Below are positions 47,901-58,627 of a DNA stretch of 64,000 bases, piece after piece. Source of the stretch: Strigamia acuminata (taxonomy: Eukaryota > Arthropoda > Chilopoda > Geophilomorpha > Linotaeniidae); the NCBI GenBank assembly GCA_949358305.1, contig OX442315.1, positions 33,878,427 to 33,942,426 on the forward strand, written 5' to 3'. The translations under genes and the position numbers were made by a program. The notes beneath the pieces are model-generated. The model ran no database searches and was not told where the DNA came from. It saw only the letters and a list, made by a program, of their open reading frames with translations. How positions within the stretch are numbered: the first letter of the stretch is position 1; each line of letters begins with the position of its first letter.

Positions 47901-50900
47901 ATCTGTTTCAGAAAACTTATGACCAACTCCCATTAGTTGAACATAACACAAGCTCAAAAATACATATAGCTTGATCATGTGATCCTTCTCCTCAACCAAT
48001 AAGAAAAAGCTCAATTTCAAAATAACTGTTAAATACTAACTAATATATCTGTGAAATGCATTATTAAGGAAAAATTCAAATTCAAATTAATATAAAGTAT
48101 ACAATAAATTTAATTATAAATTACATATATTATGTATAGGGTGTTTCAGAACTCATGTTACCGGTACACAGAAATAGGGGGTATAGAGAGGGACCAAGAG
48201 ATCATGTTTCCACTAATAAAAATTCCAAAAAAATTTTCCACTTAGTCACAGCCCCAAAAACAATGTAAGATTTCAAATATCGCGTGTCTCGCATATCGCC
48301 CACGTTTACCAGGTTAAAGCGCAACACCGATTTTATCTGTAGAGGACCTGGTTGTAGGCATTGTGGTTGCTGCAGGAAAGGTCACGGATAATCCACAGAT
48401 CTTTAACAGAGTCAGGATGAATTTATTCTGTCGCTACCAGCTGTGAATTGATGCACATGGTGGACATGTAGAGCATCTCTTGTAATAAACTTCTGCTGAC
48501 CTAATTATCCCGACAATTACACATCACGCTCGGTATATTACCTCTGAAAATTACATACTGTATACGTCTTTTCATTGTCAGTTAACGAAGTTCCAATTGA
48601 TCCTCAAACTAAGATTGTATTGAAATTCAACGTAGAAAGAGAGATGACCTATGATGAAGCTGATATGTTTTTGGTAAGTAATTTTACACAATTGGTGCCA
48701 ATATTTTCAAAATTTTATAGCATGATGCAAAAATATTGTCCACATTGTGCATATCATGAAATATTCAACACACATTATTGTATTATTATCAAACTGAAAT
48801 ACGAAATTACAATTAAATTATGAAATGAAATATGATATTACAATTAAATTATGAAATGAAATATGATATTACAATTCCGAGTTATATTTTTTGCACTGAC
48901 GCCTTGATGACCATACTCCTTGAACAGGAGAACCAAGTTTAATCCAGTGTAAGCGGTGTTTGTATTTTTGTTTTGTGAAGTTAAAAGATACACAAACATC
49001 AGTGTACGAGCAAATGACATATACTCAGACTCACCATAAGAGACACACCACTAACACCAGTTCCTATTGGCCGCCTATTCACTGGTGTAGGGCTACATAA
49101 AAGTAGGCCAAAATACAAAAGCTTGAGTTACGGGAAGCCATTTTGTGTCCAGACATAACAATCAATAACACATTTGAAAACAACCAGCTGGAGAAAGCAA
49201 CCGATAAATTAACGAACTAAAAAATCATAAATTTTGAAGTTAAAACATAAAACATTGCTTCCAGACTTATTAAAATATTTTATTAGTACATATTAATCAA
49301 TTTACATCATTTCAAACACCGAAAATAATCAAAGTAATTACAATCACAACAAACCTACTTTTCCTGGTAGAATAATACAGGCAACAGTAAGGAGTAAATA
49401 GGCTCGGCCACAGTTTCCTGTGGGCTCGGCCAATAGGAACTGGTGTTAGTGGTGTGTCTCTTATGGTGAGTCTGAGTATAGATGGGTTCCTAGAACAACT
49501 GTTGTTCATGTAAATCACCTAGTGGAGGTAAGCTTGTACTAGAAGGGGCCTGCCCACCAGAAAAGAATTCGGGTTATTTTTGGATCCCCCTCGTAAGAAC
49601 ATACCGTACTGCCTCGATCTAACGCCGGTCGTATCTAAACGCCGGCTCTTGATTAAGCGCCAGGCAAACTAACAACAAAAAGGCAATAAACGCCGGCCTT
49701 AAATAAACGCCGGGTCCGTATAAACGCCGGGTTTAAACATATTTTAAAACGTTTTGATTACGTTTGTTATGTAACATGCGCGTTACGTTCGGTATGAATG
49801 TACCGTATGTATATTAGACGCCTTTTTTGCTGTCAGCTAGAAAAAATGAATAAACGCCCCGGCGTTAAATCGAGGCAGTACGGTAAGTATAAAAGTCCAC
49901 ATTTTGATGATTACGAAAGTGATAGCAATTAAAGAAGTTAATACAGTAATACATTTCTTTTGCCCAGATATATCTACAGCCTAAAAAAAAAATCAGTATC
50001 TTCGGGGACTATCCTATGGCGCGATTCATAAACAAATACAAACATACGAATGTACAGTATGCATTTAAAAAAGTAAGATCAACAAACAGCTATTAGTCAC
50101 TATTAACAAAACTCAAAATTTATCATATTGAATATTAATTTTTAGTACAAGTTCTTAAATCGCAAAAAAATTCCCTGTGTTGAGGAAGAAGAAGAGTCAA
50201 AATGTCGACAAAATTGCTTTGTAAGAAGCATAGAAGATAATATTAATCCATCATGCCAGTAAGTAGAATTTACTAACCAGTTAAGTCGACTAAAAAAAAG
50301 CGCTTATTTAAAATCACTGAAAAAGGAGCTTTTCATGCTTAAAACGTGGCAGCCATTATAACCGGAAGTCATGTGACAGTAGTATAATCAATTGGACCTG
50401 GCACTACCTAGCGTGGGTCTTCAATAATACAGCAATTGTGATTATTGGAATAATCATTTCAGTGCTTTCAGCGCATCATTTATGAAACCCCTTATTATCA
50501 CCACATGATGTTACTGATCGCTCGTATTGACAATTTTCTTTGCAGGTTACCTTTTCTGCCCAAAAGAGATCGCAAAAACTGCCTTTTAACCGACTTAACA
50601 TGCGACTACATAAAAGCAATTTCGAGAAAGTTGACCAAACTCAACCCGCACTACTCTTGTAAATGTGCCAGAGCCTGCGATAAAATTGCTTTCAACACCA
50701 ATAGTAACTACAATGATCAAAATGATAAAACATCAATCATTTCTTCGTACAGCAATTTAATTCTCACCTTATCAGAATATTTTTCCTACGATTTCATTGC
50801 TCTGCTGTGTGACATTGGTGGTTACTTAGGCCTATACATCGGCATCTCATGCATTGCACTGATGGAGATCATCATTAATAATATCAGGAAATACCGGAAC

Positions 50901-53861
50901 AACACGGCAATGTCGCGAAACATGGACACTAGTTTCAAAAGAAAAATCCATCAAAAAGTGCACAAATGTATCAAAAAGTATAAAAATAGTGATAAAGGAC
51001 TCACTGCAAGATTAAGCTTCAATCTAAGTGCCATGAAAGCAATCAAGCTTTTGTTATTATTCATGTGCACTTGTCTTTCTCTGTTCATGATAGTCATTCG
51101 AATCACTGAATATTTTTCATATTCTGTCTCCACCTTTATTGAAGTAACAGAGGATGAAATGGTTCATATTCCAGCAGTTGTTGTTTGTACTGACAATAAG
51201 GAAATCCGTTCTGTAAAAATAGAAATAATTGAAAACAAAACATTGAGTGAAACTTGCGCAGCAGACTTCAGTATTGCAGAATTATTAGACGAACCATCTG
51301 AATATGCCCACAATGCTGCTGAACTGTGGAAAAAATCAACAAACATTGACGATTTTAAAACCATGGTATGTTTTTGTGTGATAGAACAAAAGACAAGTAT
51401 TGCTCCAACCTAGGACTTTCCCACCGGCCATTTTTTTAAAATCTAAGCTGTCCCATACAAAGGCGAAGAAGAAGCCATCTGTCGTCGCAATGTTAAAACT
51501 TTTTGCGGGCAAATGGCGGACAACTGACATCCTGCATTTACGTTTTTGGCAGACGTTATAACGTAGTTCAATTTTGATTTAAAAATAATATCTAAAAATA
51601 TAATAAATAATTTTCTGGCATTATTTTTAACTTCAACATAAAATATAAATGTACCACTTTTTAATGTCCTGTAAAAATGTAAATGCGGGATGTCAGTTGT
51701 CCGCCATTTGCCTGCAAAATAACGTCATTTTGTGACGTTTCAACCGCTTTTATACAGTACAATCCTTGATCATGTTTTAAACATATAAAATGAAAAAAGT
51801 AACAATGCCTTTTTCAATTTATTTTTACTCAAGGCTGAATTAAACTACGATGCAACTTATATAAACCAGAACTACGGACACAAGACTCCTCTTTCAACTA
51901 TATTTGGCAATTGTACAAAAGTGCAGACCGGTAAATTTTCTTAGCAATTCATTTATGTTATAATGTGTATCTATCCGGTAACTTCTGTAGATGAAATGCA
52001 ATACGCTCCAGCAAGTGGATATTTCCTTACCATTGAAATGGTTAATAATGAAGGTTGCAATTCTCATTCTAAAGTAAGTGAAGTTACTTGTTCATACAAA
52101 TTGTTTAGCACGATCTGGTGTAAACGTTTTTAAACGTATAAATTTAAACTACCGGTACATGCATTCGCACCAATTTTCAAAACAAGATTCGAATTTAAAA
52201 ATATTAAACTAATTTCATTTCAGATATTCTTGACAGCTACGGAAGATAGAATTGATTTTTCCGCATATTGGTTTCTACCACACAACACGTGGGCATTTGT
52301 TACTCTCACAAGACAAACGGTAATGGAAGCCTGATGCAGATACATAAATTTGTGACCTGAGAGAAGTTTGGCTATAAATTTTTCAGCAAAATGGCCTTTT
52401 AAACTTATATTTACTTAATTCGATAAAATAATCCCCACCCTCACTTTCTTGAAAGTTGTCCGAAGTTGCATGAAATTTGAAAAAACCTGTCCAAATTTGC
52501 ACAAAATCTGTCCTAATTTGTCTTAAATCTATCCTAATTTGTCCTAAATCTATCCGAATTTTTCCAAATTTGAGCCGAATATTAAGATAAACCACTGAAT
52601 ATTCATTACTAACTTCCAATTTTTCATTTATATTTAAATCTAAATAGATTGTCAGATTGAACACACTAGCAAATCCATGTACAGTCGAAAAAGAATTCAG
52701 AAAATGTGAAAGCAACTGTCTCGAAAAAAAACTAAACAATCTAAACATCGTTTGCAGGTAAATATATATCCACAAGCAAATCATCTCAGAGATCGCGATT
52801 TGCATGGATTAAAGTTGGAAACACAAGGCAGCGGGTAAAATTCCAAAGCTTGTTAATACAAGTTTAAAGAGGGAGTCATTTACAAGCTCACTTGACCTGC
52901 TTTTGGCTTACCAGCTTAACTGGCAAACTCAAGCTAGCTGGCTGCCAGAAATACCCGCCAAAATCTCCTCCAAGAATTTCCTCACGATTCTGATTGGCTG
53001 TCAAAGTCACATGACCAAAACACCAGCAAGCTTGACGCTGGTAAATCAACCTCAGTTTGATCGGAGCGGGTGAGTACAAGCTCGCTTGAAAACAAAGCTT
53101 TGAATAAAAACGCAAGCTTGTGTTTGCTCAAGCGGGCGAGTTTTTAGCCGCTTTTTCAAGTAAAAGCAAGCTTTTAAATTTTACCCGCTCCCTTCTGTTT
53201 CCACCTTAATCGGGCATTTAACCCAACATATCACGGCCAATTGACCTAGCTAAACAAGTGACGTGAGGACATAAAGTAAACACAAGTACTCTAGGTGTTA
53301 GTAATATCCGGCTATAAAAGACTATTTACTCCGTGTCCTCCGGTCACGAGCATCAAAAATACAAATGTGCTCTAACATTTAACTGCCTTGACCATTTTGT
53401 TACCTCACGCCCACAGATTACCCTTCATGAAGTTGCGACCATCTTTGCCTCTCTGCGACACCTCAATGTCGGCTAAACAAACCATACAATCCTATCTAAA
53501 AATCTATTCCGGAAACGTGGATGTCCACGGCGACTGCAAATGTCATCCAGTTTGTGAACAGAATTTCCACACCTCTCACGTGGTGTACGATCAAACATTC
53601 AGGGACCACATCGAGTATGCAAATTTAATATTATCGCAGTATGAATTAGACAGCAATTTCAGAGAAATTTTTAAACAGGAGTTAATGTTACCGCTTATCA
53701 AAGTCGTGTGTGACGTTGGATCGATTGTTGGGTTTTTCCTTGGGATCTCTTTCTTTTCATTCACACAGCAAATACCCACGATTTCGTATTTCTACAATTC
53801 GTATAACAAAAAACAACGCAAGGTTTACAAATGTAAACAATGCAACTCGGTATTAACCTAG
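41996..53861 (+). CDS. Channel C: two-domain (concatenated) DEG/ENaC ion channel
   Basis: 831-residue paralogue of channel B. Exons: 41996-42344, 42736-42848, 47585-47657, 48582-48673, 49968-50072, 50146-50258, 50546-51365, 51834-51930, 51991-52073, 52224-52319, 52648-52757, 53417-53861; total 2496 nt. Ten of its twelve exons have exactly the same length as in B. Layout as in B: TM1 in exon 1; Cys blocks in exons 6 and 11; exon 7 with D-I-G-G, G-I-S, a basic linker and second TM1; exon 12 with D-V-G-S, G-I-S and a longer Cys-containing tail (K-C-K-Q-C-N). The position of the HG gating motif reads Q-V. Intron 2 uses a GC donor (GCAAGT) and has been expanded to 4.7 kb by transposons. The predicted product is a plasma-membrane cation channel; its ligand is unknown. 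Confidence 0.92.
42901..43907. mobile_element. TIR element with CTGTGCC ends, hosting a nested element
   Basis: TCTGTGCCTGGCACCTTG at 42901 and the near-complement CAAGGTACCGGGCACAGA at 43890-43907 bound about 1 kb in intron 2 of channel C. The nested 43215-43690 element lies inside. There is no coding content. Confidence 0.5.
43215..43690. mobile_element. Nested TIR element (TTAGACTTCTAAAC ends)
   Basis: Perfect 14-bp inverted ends TTAGACTTCTAAAC / GTTTAGAAGTCTAA bound 476 bp. A GGACGGACGG-type run lies near the right end. Confidence 0.6.
44473..47509 (-). mobile_element. Complete Mutator-like transposon (MULE)
   Basis: A 3037-bp element in intron 2 of channel C is flanked by a perfect 10-bp target duplication, GGCTTAGTTG at 44463-44472 and 47510-47519. 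The size is typical for Mutator-like elements. The short imperfect inverted ends share a GCG.ATG..TATCGCGAA core. The subterminal regions on both sides are packed with TCGCGAAAA-type words. It encodes one long intact transposase frame. The intact frame and perfect duplication suggest recent insertion and possible activity. Confidence 0.88.
44881..46578 (-). CDS. MULE transposase with FLYWCH-like zinc finger
   Basis: A 565-residue intact frame. Residues about 8-66 form a FLYWCH-like zinc-binding domain (cysteines in CRCIDEFC, then H-N-H at 63-65), for DNA binding. The catalytic region fits the MULE DDE fold: D190 in LQIDGTF, D252 in VMSDFE, a CxxH at C273/H276 in GCFFHFS, and E373 in NNDVESFHS. 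The C-terminal tail consists of (SPPG)n repeats and an RGRGR-rich basic stretch that could bind nucleic acid. No intron is apparent. It would catalyse cut-and-paste transposition of the surrounding element. It lies antisense to channel C and is unrelated to its function. Confidence 0.9.
   Translation of the reverse strand: MSIDGRKTGCVNYTVEGFIFRVDSTKNTATTRTEYCRCIDEFCSARAIRKNGVFTKISPRGEHNHSPSAPDIDRRKLVSACKRLASETTLPQRGIFDDQSALHPDGAELVSFGEIESSMSYRRKHSQPPIPQTPEEFDELLNQHPVQATTINSQIFYRITLRPDNGGILIVFVSDGLLQALGASNTLQIDGTFKVVPGIFHQLCTLHALAHDYVFPVVYALMSRRNTIAYTALFTYIKQLVPTLNPEVVMSDFETAIQNAVASSFPNARIAGCFFHFSQAVWKNIQQLGLRNEYENSIRCHKAMQMCMALALLPVDAMAAGLLSIRNFLNLNNIATPPFTRLLRYIETFWLGRVTAQRFSVFGMIRRTNNDVESFHSTLLKRIGLAHPNVWQFLQKLRQVELSTRQDFVRASSGLKVSRLRKKKFVLSNKHIIAAQDKLIERRITVAEYLEQVAHHVREPPLVTQDVVDNSPPGSPPGSPPGSPQGSPPFSPPVSPPVLPPVSPPVSPPVSPIGRTLRSVRGRMAAANSPPPANPAVTQRGRGRGRRRGRGRGRARGRGRASATL
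49020..49480. mobile_element. TATACTC-type MITE (TATACTCAGACTCACC ends)
   Basis: A 461-bp element in intron 4 of channel C has more than 50 bp of nearly perfect inverted ends, including CACCAGTTCCTATTGGCCG. It is the longest-armed member of the group. Confidence 0.85.
49612..49885. mobile_element. AACGCCGG-type MITE (TACCGTACTGCCTCGAT ends)
   Basis: A 274-bp element in intron 4 of channel C has 17-bp inverted ends. Short tandem-like TAAACGCCGG words run through the interior. A truncated relative is at 14796-14882. Confidence 0.8.
50291..50499. mobile_element. Truncated MITE of the RGGGGTTTCAT group
   Basis: The right end (ATTTATGAAACCCCTTATTA) and interior match the right half of 23011-23266. 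The left terminus is missing. It lies in intron 6 of channel C. Confidence 0.7.
51501..51719. mobile_element. 219-bp fold-back MITE
   Basis: The arms TTTTGCGGGCAAATGGCGGA... and its complement TCCGCCATTTGCCTGCAAAA pair over about 40 bp, including CAACTGACATCC. It lies in intron 7 of channel C. Confidence 0.8.
52808..53210. mobile_element. TIR element in intron 11 of channel C
   Basis: The ends ATTAAAGTTGGAAACA...CAGCGGGTAAAATT and their complement bound about 403 bp. The interior is rich in AAGCTTG/CAAGCTT words. Confidence 0.7.
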
Positions 53862-53874
53862 AATCAGCCATACA

Positions 53875-53920
53875 TACAGTTGAAAACTCTTTATAACGAA
53901 TCGCGATATAACAAATTTCA
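53875..53920. mobile_element. Solo pogo-like terminus
   Basis: TACAGTTGAAAACTCTTTATAACGAA-like sequence, related to the ends of 22103-22254, lies directly after the channel C stop codon. No partner end is found. Confidence 0.5.
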
Positions 53921-53924
53921 ATTT

Positions 53925-54250
53925 CAATTTCAATCAATTTTGTACATTTTAAATCTTCAATTTCAATCATTCTAATTCTTCAATTTTGTACATTTTAATT
54001 CTTCAATTTCAATCATTCTAAATCCTCAATTTTAATCATTCTAAATCTTCAATGTCAATCTTTCTAAATCTTCAATTTCAATCTTTCGAAATCTTCAATT
54101 TCAATTTTCTTAAATCTTCAATTTTAATTTTCCTAAATCTTCAATTTTAATTTTCCTAAATCTTCAATTTCAATTATTCTAAAATCCTCAATTTTAAATC
54201 TTCAATTTCAATTGTTCTAAAAACTTCAATTTTAAATCTTTAATTACAAT
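53925..54250. repeat. Degenerate satellite (AATCTTCAATTTCAAT)
   Basis: Imperfect units of about 16-27 bp based on TCTAAATCTTCAATTTCAAT run through the 3' flank of channel C. Confidence 0.85.
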
Positions 54251-54342
54251 CATTCTCATAGAAAAGTTTAATTGTTGTAACTGATCTAAAGTTGAAGCAA
54301 ATCTATTGTTGTATTTCGTGTGTATCCACTTTCAACAAGTCA

Positions 54343-54348
54343 ATAAAA
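54343..54348 (+). terminator. Possible poly(A) signal of channel C
   Basis: The first clear AATAAA after the stop codon of channel C, about 480 bases downstream and beyond the satellite. Confidence 0.4.
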
Positions 54349-55135
54349 TTATTACATGCAATTAGACATAGAAAATTAGACATTGTTCAGTCATAATCGA
54401 TTTTCTTATAGATAAGCTGACCTTACCTTTATAGTTTATTTGGCAATTCTTGGTATTTCATCTGAAGATTCAGGAGATTTTTTTGTGTTTCGCCATATTT
54501 TGATGGTCAAATTTGAAGCACGTGACAAGTGCCGTTCAGAGGTTTCGTCTTAATTTACTAAAAAAAATAATTATAAAAATAATAGACGATAATGCATGAA
54601 AACCATTCACAATAAAACCTAGGTTAGATTTTATAAATGAAATAAGACTTTAAATCAACCACGAATACCTTGATTTCAGTCCCTTGTTTGCACCAGCAAG
54701 TTTGGACTTGCCTAACATTTAAATCTAGTTCTAGTTCTTAGTGCAAATGCATCTAGCCCAAAATTATCTCGTTTAAAAATTTTTAAACTAGATAATTCTA
54801 ATCCAGTTGTCTGAACTAGATAATTGCCAAAGAACTATACTCTGGCTCATCATAAGGTCTCAAAGCTTGGTCCCTCCTCCATAATAATTTTGATATTTGA
54901 TATTTACTTTAACACCATTCCACACCGATTTTTCGCACTTGACCTCATCGACGCCATTTTGAATCGCCCCAAGTAGCGCGTTTGTGTTAAAAATTTGAAC
55001 TAGAGCTCGTCACGTCGCTTTTATAAACCATTTCATCAGAAAGAAAATACGAATAATAAAATTAAAAATATATATATTTATAATTAATACGAGACAAACA
55101 AAAAAAATCAGATGATTACAGTATTCTATTTCATT

Positions 55136-55423
55136 GTGGCTACGTTGATGTCCAACGTGAACGTATTATTTTTATGACGCGCTGTGATTGGTTGAGAGAT
55201 GCATTGAAATACGAACTGAAAATACACAGTTCAGTCTACTTTGCTAAAAACGGATTAGGTTAGGTCTGGGGAGATCAAAGAAGAAAAAGAGAAGCTAAAT
55301 CCTCGAGAACATCAAATTTGAGAAAACTTACGTTAAGGAAACGAATCGACATCAATGGAACTCAGCTAATCACAGCGAGTCTTGAAAATAATACGTTCAC
55401 GTCGGACGTGAACGTAGCCACTG
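55136..55423. mobile_element. 288-bp fold-back MITE
   Basis: The arms GTGGCTACGTT...GTGAACGTATTATTTT and its complement at 55387-55423 pair over about 37 bp with a few mismatches. Confidence 0.8.
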
Positions 55424-57037
55424 CCATTTTATTTTGTTTTTCAAAAACACACAACTGCGTACATGTGGTGCTCATTCTGTGGCATCATGCCGAAAACATC
55501 TTGATACTCATCTGCAATTAAATAAATAAATAATCAACTTAAATCTAAACAATATAAAATGTTTATCATACATGTAGTTCCCAAAAAATTTGCTTTTTAG
55601 AACTTTTTACACGATAATTCCCATTCTTGTATCGTCAGCAAAGGCGATTTTTTTTTTAAATTATACAGAGGTCGAAACTAAATGGAAAGAAATTTACAAA
55701 ATATAATTTGAAATATTATGTGACGACAATAATTGAAAATCAAATATTGTGAGAGTGGACGAACGCCATTCGGGCATGAAAATGCCCAAATAGCACCGGA
55801 CGCACAACACGTTAGATAGAAGTGAATGCAAGAGACTGTATTAATGGTTTATGGCCTTTATTCAGTGTCTAAGAGTCAGAATCTCATGCCTCTCCTATTG
55901 GTACCACTGCATTGCTGCAGCAGACCTGCGACCACACGCGGCAAATGTGGTTAGGGTTAACCGGTTGTGCAGGGTTGTCAGGCAGCTGTTACTTCGGCCC
56001 ATGGATCGCTCACGGTACTGGGTCTGACAGATCAGTCAAGTCCCTACGCTTCACCATGATGAACAAAAGTGGAGAACAACCAGATGTTCCTAGGTAACTC
56101 TGGGCTCTCAACAGGATGTTGGCTTTTTTATAGTCCACTCTTGCACCATGGATACGAGAGTACCTTCTCCCATTGGTTGTGGAATTAGTTACCGGATATG
56201 ATGTCATGTGGGTCACTACTCCTCAACCGTCAACGCCACCTGGCGAGGTGGATTTCTTTTTAATATGTCATGCTTTGCTACTGGATGCAGATTAAAGTAT
56301 AAAATATGAGGACTGAGAATTCTAGCTTTGACTGCACCAATCCATTAGTACCATGAGAATTCTTCCTTGACAAAATTAATTTTGGTGAATTTTTTAAATA
56401 TCCATCTTAGAATTTTTATAATCTTGTACAGGACATTGAGAAATTATTAGAAATTAAATTGAAAAATTAAAAGTTATTTCTAGATTTTTTTTTAGATTTC
56501 AGATGGCAATAGTGAAATAACAATTACAATTTGTGGAATGTTGGGAAGTTACGAATTGATTCCAAAATTTATTCAGTGCTACTTATAGAATATCGGAGTA
56601 ATTTTTAAGACCAAAGAAATGCATAGAAATATAGTGGAGGCTGTGTTGCAAGCAAAGCAAAGAGGAAACTTAGTAAATTGCATTGAATTCAATGCATTGC
56701 TAAGAGAACTTTTTTTTTAATTTTCTATTTGTATCAAATTTGAAGTATTTTTTCTTCGTTTAAAGAAATAATAATTTTATACTTATTTTTATTGTTTTAA
56801 AAATTAAAAAACAAAAAAATAATTCTGTATTAATTTTTATTGGTTTTTAACTCTTTCAAAAAATAATTGAATTACATTTTATTTTATTTCAAAATCCTAT
56901 GTTAAAAAATTAAATTAAGCAAAAAAAAAATATCACATTGCAATTGGTATGCTTTACTCATGCAGACGAAGTAGCAGCAGTGGTGCCACCACAAACAGAA
57001 ACAATGGAACTAATGAGTTTGGCTACTTCTCCTTTTA

Positions 57038-57808
57038 TACAGGGTGGTGCAGAAAGTCTGGTTCACAGTAAATACTTCCCAAACTATTCTAGGTGTTGAT
57101 TCAGCAAAATGATTGTTAAGGTAGTACGTCGGGGGAAATCCAATTATGACATCCAATTTGACCTCTGAGGTCATCTTCAAGGTCATTCATATTGTAACTT
57201 GAAAACCGTGACAGTTAGAGCAAAAAAGTAAATTAGAAAGTTGTAGAGCATCATCCAATTAGTCTAGAACTGTTCTTAAAAAAATTATTTCTTAGGGAAA
57301 AGTTTTGAGAAAAAAGGTCTGAAACATTGGCCTACTCAGCATTATAACTCAGCTTTGTAACCTAAAACTATTGAGGCAACCAAGCTAATCCTCAATTAGG
57401 ACACTTTATTGGGTCATACTTTGTAAGTGGAAGAGAGGAAATACAAAAGAAAAGAAATAATTTATTTTGGAAATACATTCCACATTATTGTTTTAGGTTA
57501 CAAAGCTGAGTAGACTAACATTTCAAACCTTTTTTTCTCAAAACTTTTCCCTAAGAAATAATTTTTTTAAGAACAGTTCTAGACTAATTGGATAATGCTC
57601 TACAACTTTCTAATTCACTTTTTTGCTCTAACTCTCATGGTTTTCAAGTTACAATATGGATGACCTTGAAGATGACCTCAGAGGTCAAATTGGATGTCAT
57701 AATTGGATTTCCCCCGACATACTACCTTAACAATCATTTTGCTGAATCAACATCTAAAACGGTTTGGAAATTATTTAGTGTGAACCAGACTTTCTGCACC
57801 ACCCTGTA
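57038..57808. mobile_element. CAGGGTGG fold-back element, second subfamily
   Basis: A 771-bp element has arms starting TACAGGGTGGTGCAGAAAGT that pair along roughly 270 bases each. It shares scattered interior words with 24782-25554 (GACCT..AGGTCA, GTTAGAGCAAAA, TTGTAGAGCATCATC). Confidence 0.85.
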
Positions 57809-58455
57809 TACTATGATGGCTGTAACAAATACCCGAATCCCCCCAACCCCACTCCCTAATGGCAGTGTTTACGATTACATTGTGATGACGTCAAACCCGT
57901 TTAAAAACGAGGCTAACGGGTGTAAACAAACAAATGCATAGAATTCTCGATTTAATGCACATAAAACTTGATTATTACTTGGACAAATTTTATTTTAAAG
58001 ATGTATTATACATTTTCCAACATTTTATATGTTTATTCACATATTTTTACTTGTTTTTAATCATTTTCCACATTGAAATGGTTTGAAAAAAAAACAATTA
58101 AAACGAGTGAAAATGTGTGGGAAAAAAATTAAAACAAGTGGAAATGTGTGGAAAAAAAACAAGGTGGATTGAAATGTGGAAAAAATTGCCATGACCGTGA
58201 CATTATTGAGTACCCCCAATTACCTTAGGAATGACCCCTAACAAAATTTAAAAATATAAAAAATAATTTTCAAACATTATTTTCAACTTCAACACAAGTA
58301 AATATAAAAAAAACTACAGGAGTGAACAGAAATGAAAAACAAATACTAATAACATTTGTTTCAACATTTAAAAGTTTTGTAACTACATTCGGTGAAAAGT
58401 GCAGGTGTTAAGAATTGCTTTGAAGTTTCTTTAATTCGATAGCACCCTACTGAGG

Positions 58456-58582
58456 CCAATAATTACTAAATTTTTCTATTATGTGAGTAATTAGCTGCAG
58501 ATGTTCTGTTGAATGTTTCTATTATGTGAGTAATTAGCTACAGGTGTACTGATGATTGTTTTTTCTCTGTTCACTATATAAG
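58456..58582 (+). promoter_or_regulatory. Promoter of giant gene 2, with a duplicated ~43-bp block
   Basis: CCAAT at 58456-58460 and TATATAAG at 58575-58582 match the copy 1 promoter. A block containing CTATTATGTGAGTAATTAGC occurs twice here (about 58476 and 58520) but once in copy 1, so the CCAAT-to-TATA spacing is longer. Confidence 0.8.
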
Positions 58583-58627
58583 CTCAAGTTCTCACATTGA
58601 TACTTCACTCTAACGCCGATTTGACGA

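Larger units (their letters stand above)
54349..58455. other. Intergenic region between channel C and giant gene 2
   Basis: No gene is seen. A fold-back element lies at 55136-55423 and a CAGGGTGG-type element at 57038-57808. The stretch 55750-56270 is more GC-rich (short open frames on both strands), possibly part of an unclassified repeat. The 56380-56950 interval is very AT-rich. From about 58330 the sequence resembles the region upstream of giant gene 1. Confidence 0.6.
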
